A stretch of 8,421 bases of DNA from Endomicrobiia bacterium (GTDB taxonomy: Bacteria; Elusimicrobiota; Endomicrobiia; Endomicrobiales; Endomicrobiaceae). The DNA lies in the NCBI GenBank assembly GCA_025998295.1, contig BNVT01000048.1, positions 1-8,421 on the forward strand, in the 5' to 3' direction. The notes under the pieces are model-generated. The model did not search any database, was not told the DNA's origin, and saw only the letters and a program-made list of their open reading frames with translations. The translations under genes and the position numbers were made by a program. This document shows positions 6,171-8,421 of the stretch, one piece after another. How positions within the stretch are numbered: position 1 is the first letter of the stretch; every line of letters begins with the position of its first letter.

Positions 6171-6719
6171 CTTTGTGTTGGTGTACAGGCACTGTCGCAT
6201 ATAGTTTCGGAGTGTCTTTGCGTGGGATTCTCCTTTGATGAGCGTAGAGGCACTCCGAGTAAATTGAATCAAAATAATAAAATATTAAATGAAAATATGT
6301 TGTGAGATTTTGCAAAATTTGAAAACTGTATAAATACTTGTGCAGAATACCTACATGTGATAAGCAAAGTAGTTGATGCAAAAGAGCAAAAAGAAGCAAG
6401 AAATAAAAAGGCAAAGAGTTGGTGTATTAAGCAGCGGAAGGAAGAGGGTAGGTTTTGAAGTTTGCGGGATGAGCACATCACAAACGACATTTCACAAGTC
6501 TTTCGCAAATCTTTTACAAGTCTTGCACAAGAGTTTTACGAAAGTTTTATAAGTTACTTGCGCGGATATCTCACAAAATTTCATAGATTCAAGGGTTTCA
6601 CAAGTATTATGTATTACAACAAAGGTGATATTGCAGTAATGTTTGAGTATTGCTGCAATAAAGAAGTATTAGCAGCGCAGATGTTTTTTAATTCTTTAAA
6701 AAAGACTGAAGTAGTCTAG
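6171..6719 (+). pseudogene. Plus-strand unknown reading frame interrupted by two TGA codons
   Basis: One frame runs 182 codons from just outside the cassette to TAG at 6717-6719, broken only by TGA at 6303-6305 and 6456-6458. Random sequence this AT-rich should show many more stops over that length, including TAA. The middle is Lys/Glu-rich (VVDAKEQKEARNKKAK); the last 85 codons (from TTG at 6462) alternate aromatic and polar residues (FRKSFTSLAQEFYESF). Both TGA codons would fit tryptophan, so TGG-to-TGA decay is the simplest reading. A clear 5' end is missing, as if lost at the cassette insertion. The last residues, KKTEVV, recur in the tandem repeats that follow. I do not recognise the protein. 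The opposite strand also has frames of about 80 codons, so this is not certain. Confidence 0.4.
6490..6555 (+). repeat. Six contiguous 11-bp imperfect repeats
   Basis: Reading in steps of eleven: TTTCACAAGTC, TTTCGCAAATC, TTTTACAAGTC, TTGCACAAGAG, TTTTACGAAAG, TTTTATAAGTT. The consensus is about TTTYACAAGTC. Looser copies continue to the right, with TTTCACAAGTA intact at 6596-6606. Eleven bases is close to one DNA turn, as in iterons. It is also close to one alpha-helical turn of coding sequence (3.67 codons), so it may instead reflect a repeated amphipathic helix in the frame at 6171-6719. Confidence 0.6.
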
Positions 6720-6884
6720 AAATGACAGATTTTAATGACAAAGAAGGAAATGCCACAAAGAAGACTGAAGTTGTGAAGTTGTCTAGAAATGGCAGATTTT
6801 AATCATAAAGAAGGAAATGCCACAAAGAAGACCGGAGTTGTGAAGTTGTCTAGAAATGACAGATTTTAATGACAAAGAAGGAAG
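6702..6884 (+). repeat. 67-bp tandem repeat, nearly three copies
   Basis: The segment TCTAGAAATG(A/G)CAGATTTTAA recurs with its ATG at 6722, 6789 and 6856, an exact 67-base spacing. Between them lies the shared AAAGAAGGAAATGCCACAAAG. A partial copy (AAGACTGAAGTAGTCTAG) precedes the array and forms the end of the upstream frame. Each full unit carries an ATG opening a 26-codon frame (MTDFNDKEGNATKK...KLSRNGRF and MADFNHKEGNATKK...KLSRNDRF). As 67 is not a multiple of three, successive copies sit in different frames and overlap. Confidence 0.9.
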
Positions 6885-6913
6885 TAGCACGTAGGATGAT
6901 TGTACAGTAGAAG

Positions 6914-6934
6914 CTTTATGCTTAAAGCATAAAG
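6914..6934. promoter_or_regulatory. Perfect palindrome before the secreted-protein gene
   Basis: CTTTATGCTT and AAGCATAAAG are perfect ten-base inverted arms around a single central A. It lies 17 bases before the ribosome site of the next gene. It could be an operator for a dimeric repressor or a hairpin in the leader RNA. No T-run follows, so it is not a standard terminator. I could not place a convincing -35/-10 pair around it. Confidence 0.45.
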
Positions 6935-6951
6935 TAAAATAAACGATATAC

Positions 6952-6957
6952 AAGGAG
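6952..6957 (+). promoter_or_regulatory. Ribosome binding site of the secreted-protein gene
   Basis: AAGGAG with a six-base spacer to the ATG at 6964. It is close to ideal, which supports the gene being functional despite its decayed surroundings. Confidence 0.75.
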
Positions 6958-6963
6958 ATTTAA

Positions 6964-7425
6964 ATGAGAAAGTCATTGTTAGTATTTTGTAGCTTCTTTG
7001 CTTTAAGTATTTTTGCACCAGCTATTGCTCAGGCAGATCCTCCGGTATACTTAGTGCTAGAACGTACTACTGATGAGGGTGATCCAGTCGGGGAAAACGA
7101 GAACGCTATCCACGGAAAACTTTCAGGAGATTATAATTGCGACACTTTGGAGAACGTTGAATATCTTATGCCGAAAGGGACCTACCCAATAATACTTACT
7201 GACAGCAAGTTCGGAAAAAACTGGCCGGAGATAGTTATTAGGGGACATACCGTCGTACGCATCCACGCGGGGAATGCGCCAGATGACTCGAAAGGTTGCA
7301 TACTGCTAGGAGAGAAGGATTATGATGGCCATATTACCAATTCTAAGCCACATGTGGATGAAGTTGTGGAAAAAATTCGCGAGGATGCTGCAAAAGGGAT
7401 AAAAAATACCTTTAAGATTTGCTGA
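6964..7425 (+). CDS. Secreted DUF5675-like protein with YkuD-like His...Ser-x-Gly-Cys motif
   Basis: A 153-residue protein with a signal peptide: MRKS, a hydrophobic core at about 5-21, and an A-Q-A cleavage site after residue 24. The mature part matches my memory of the DUF5675 family: CDTLEN at 59-64, MPKGTYPI at 69-76, FGKNWPEI at 83-90 and IHAGNAPDDSKGCILLG at 100-116. His101, Ser109, Gly111 and Cys112 resemble the catalytic arrangement of L,D-transpeptidases, so a role in cell-wall chemistry outside the membrane is plausible but inferred. Relatives are often in phages and usually lack a signal peptide, as I recall. The gene is more G+C-rich than its surroundings and uses codons such as GGG and CGC that the operon largely avoids, suggesting recent transfer. 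Good ribosome site; no partner gene follows closely. Confidence 0.75.
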   Translation: MRKSLLVFCSFFALSIFAPAIAQADPPVYLVLERTTDEGDPVGENENAIHGKLSGDYNCDTLENVEYLMPKGTYPIILTDSKFGKNWPEIVIRGHTVVRIHAGNAPDDSKGCILLGEKDYDGHITNSKPHVDEVVEKIREDAAKGIKNTFKIC

Positions 7426-7602
7426 AGATCAAAAGACGCATATGACTCCAAAAATAAAGAGAGACTCTAGAAACTTGGAGTTAGCTGTGGATTATTTCGT
7501 TTTATGACAAAATGTTCTTGAAGAAAAGTTAGTGGATAAACACGAAATATACAACGAGTATGGTTTTTTTTAGACAGACCCCACGCTTAGCATGTATCAT
7601 GT

Positions 7603-7699
7603 TGCGTCAAACGTATGAGAGTTTTTTTTGACTTTTGAGTGTTAGTGGTTGTACCAAGTAACACACCGTTCGAAAAATTCTTTTCATGTGTTTGACGCA
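7603..7699. repeat. Short inverted repeat pair TGCGTCAAAC / GTTTGACGCA
   Basis: The ten-base arm TGCGTCAAAC at 7603-7612 is exactly inverted at 7690-7699. Similarity extends inward a few more bases with two mismatches (ATG on the left, CAT on the right). The 97-base span equals the length of the cassette arms, but the sequences are unrelated by eye, so I treat that as coincidence. Confidence 0.45.
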
Positions 7700-7920
7700 T
7701 ATGTTTGTTTATATTAAAGGATTTTGACATCACAGAACACTTAGTAGTAATCTCAAGGCTCAGGGATAGTCAAAAAGCCTAGAGATTTATACCTATATAC
7801 AAACGTTCATGTTTTGCTGGAGTTTACTTAAATCAAACGTTTGTCAGCGTGCATTTGGAAATCAAGATGTTAAATTGTTTTTTAAATACACAAAAATTGA
7901 TGAGGATAGCAAATCTTTTA

Positions 7921-7965
7921 AAAAAAAGTGACAAGCTCATTCGTTATGATGCTTGTCACTTTTTT
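7921..7965. terminator. Bidirectional rho-independent terminator
   Basis: GTGACAAGC (7928-7936) and GCTTGTCAC (7951-7959) form a nine-pair stem, with A-runs on the left pairing T-runs on the right. The plus strand ends in six T and the minus strand ends in seven T. The loop can tighten further through TCAT/ATGA. It lies about 80 bases past the stop of the M16 gene on the minus strand and would also stop transcription arriving from the plus-strand gene at 6964. Confidence 0.85.
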
Positions 7966-8044
7966 CATTTTAAACCTTTGATACTATTTGTGATACTTGA
8001 GTTAGGTTTTTTTGAGAAATATTTACGTAAGTTACTTTGCAGTT

Positions 8045-8421
8045 TTATGTTTTTTTAGGATATGAAACTATCTGGTAATATTTACCTTTTAATAGCCGCG
8101 ATACAATATCTTTTAAATCTTGTCTAGATAGCGTTTGGCAAGCAAAAGGAAATTTATCAATTTCGCTTAACGCTGTATTATGCAAGACAGCTGAACAGAC
8201 ATAACTCTTGGCAATAGATTTGTCACACCATCCATTATGTTCAGCATTTTCATATAATCTTCGCTCAGCGTTTTTTTTAGCCTTTGCAAGAATTTCTGCG
8301 TCAATATTTCCTTCTGCTATGTTTTGGATATCTTTAAAAATTGCAGATATGCGTTCTTCAGCTCTTTTAGGATTGCATGAAAGATTTACGTCCATGGAAA
8401 GTTCATCAAAAAAAGGGTTGA
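8045..8421 (-). CDS. M16-family (pitrilysin-like) zinc peptidase, C-terminal part
   Basis: The frame is open from the right edge to a TAA at 8045-8047, giving at least 124 residues, so the 5' part lies outside the window. The ATG at 8395 is internal, because coding (NPFFDELS) continues upstream of it. The text fits the last domain of M16B/PqqL-type peptidases: VNLSCNPKRAEERISAIFKD, then a long helix ending LAKAKKNAERRLYENAEHNGWCD, and a closing KGKYYQIVSYPKK strand. In the family the HxxEH zinc site is in the N-terminal domain, so activity cannot be judged here. Such enzymes are often periplasmic or membrane-attached and degrade peptides. The terminator at 7921-7965 follows the gene, so it ends its transcription unit. 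Confidence 0.75.
   Translation of the reverse strand, partial: NPFFDELSMDVNLSCNPKRAEERISAIFKDIQNIAEGNIDAEILAKAKKNAERRLYENAEHNGWCDKSIAKSYVCSAVLHNTALSEIDKFPFACQTLSRQDLKDIVSRLLKGKYYQIVSYPKKT

Larger units (their letters stand above)
7426..8044. other. Gene-poor stretch between the secreted-protein gene and the M16 gene
   Basis: There is no intact gene. Just after the TGA at 7423-7425, another frame reads like protein from ATG 7442 (MTPKIKRDSRNLELAVDYF) to a TGA at 7505-7507, then continues (QNVLEEKLVDKHEIYNEYGFF) to TAG at 7571-7573. This could be a decayed small gene, though 43 codons with one stop is weak evidence. ACTCCAA (7445-7451) and TTGGAGT (7475-7481) could form a seven-pair hairpin but have no T-run. 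The rest holds the inverted repeat at 7603-7699 and the terminator at 7921-7965. Confidence 0.4.

Noticed and set aside
6160..6508. Minus-strand frames of 84 and 79 codons
   Set aside because: They are opposite the longer, more protein-like plus-strand frame. Their Phe/Leu bias is typical of antisense shadows, though I cannot fully exclude them.
7463..7485. AACTTGGAGTTA shared with the left cassette arm
   Set aside because: A 12-base match without flanking similarity; likely chance.
7849..8058. Plus-strand frame of 69 codons
   Set aside because: It reads straight through the strong terminator hairpin at 7921-7965 and overlaps the M16 gene end.

Overview
The window is an AT-rich bacterial chromosome segment. 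It has a well-preserved housekeeping operon on the minus strand and long gene-poor flanks full of repeats and broken reading frames. The operon reads glmU (UDP-GlcNAc synthesis) - a frameshifted extra gene - prs (PRPP synthesis) - rplY/ctc (ribosomal protein L25) - pth (peptidyl-tRNA hydrolase). The order glmU-prs-rplY-pth is common in bacteria and gives no taxonomy on its own. Intact core genes beside much debris suggest a host-associated or genome-eroding lineage. Endomicrobia/Elusimicrobiota would fit, but that is a guess from overall character, not from a marker gene. UGA appears to be a normal stop here: pth, prs and the secreted-protein gene all end on TGA at sensible lengths, and tryptophans in the core genes that I checked are TGG.

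Layout. 1-621: no intact gene; it holds a 52-bp direct repeat, short minus-strand frames and a possible 5' end of a gene running off the left edge. 622-4738: the minus-strand operon, driven by a strong sigma-70-type promoter at 4826-4854. 4859-6163: a cassette bounded by 97-bp inverted repeats about 91% identical, lying four bases behind the -35 box of that promoter. Its interior has no intact gene, only repeats and short minus-strand frames. 6171-6719: a plus-strand reading frame broken only by two TGA codons, containing a run of 11-bp repeats. 6702-6884: 67-bp tandem repeats. 6964-7425: an intact gene for a secreted DUF5675-like protein with an L,D-transpeptidase-like His...Ser-x-Gly-Cys motif and richer G+C than its surroundings. 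7426-8044: no intact gene, with inverted repeats and a bidirectional terminator. 8045-8421: the C-terminal end of an M16-family peptidase gene entering from the right on the minus strand.

How they fit together. The operon couples a cell-wall precursor enzyme, nucleotide precursor synthesis and two translation genes. An unrecognised gene of different composition, now frameshifted, sits between glmU and prs. The flanks look like a sink for decaying accessory DNA. I see no CRISPR array, toxin-antitoxin pair, restriction system or other recognisable defence module. The best candidates for something new are the inverted-repeat cassette, the unrecognised insert in the operon, the 11-bp phased repeats and the secreted DUF5675-like protein.
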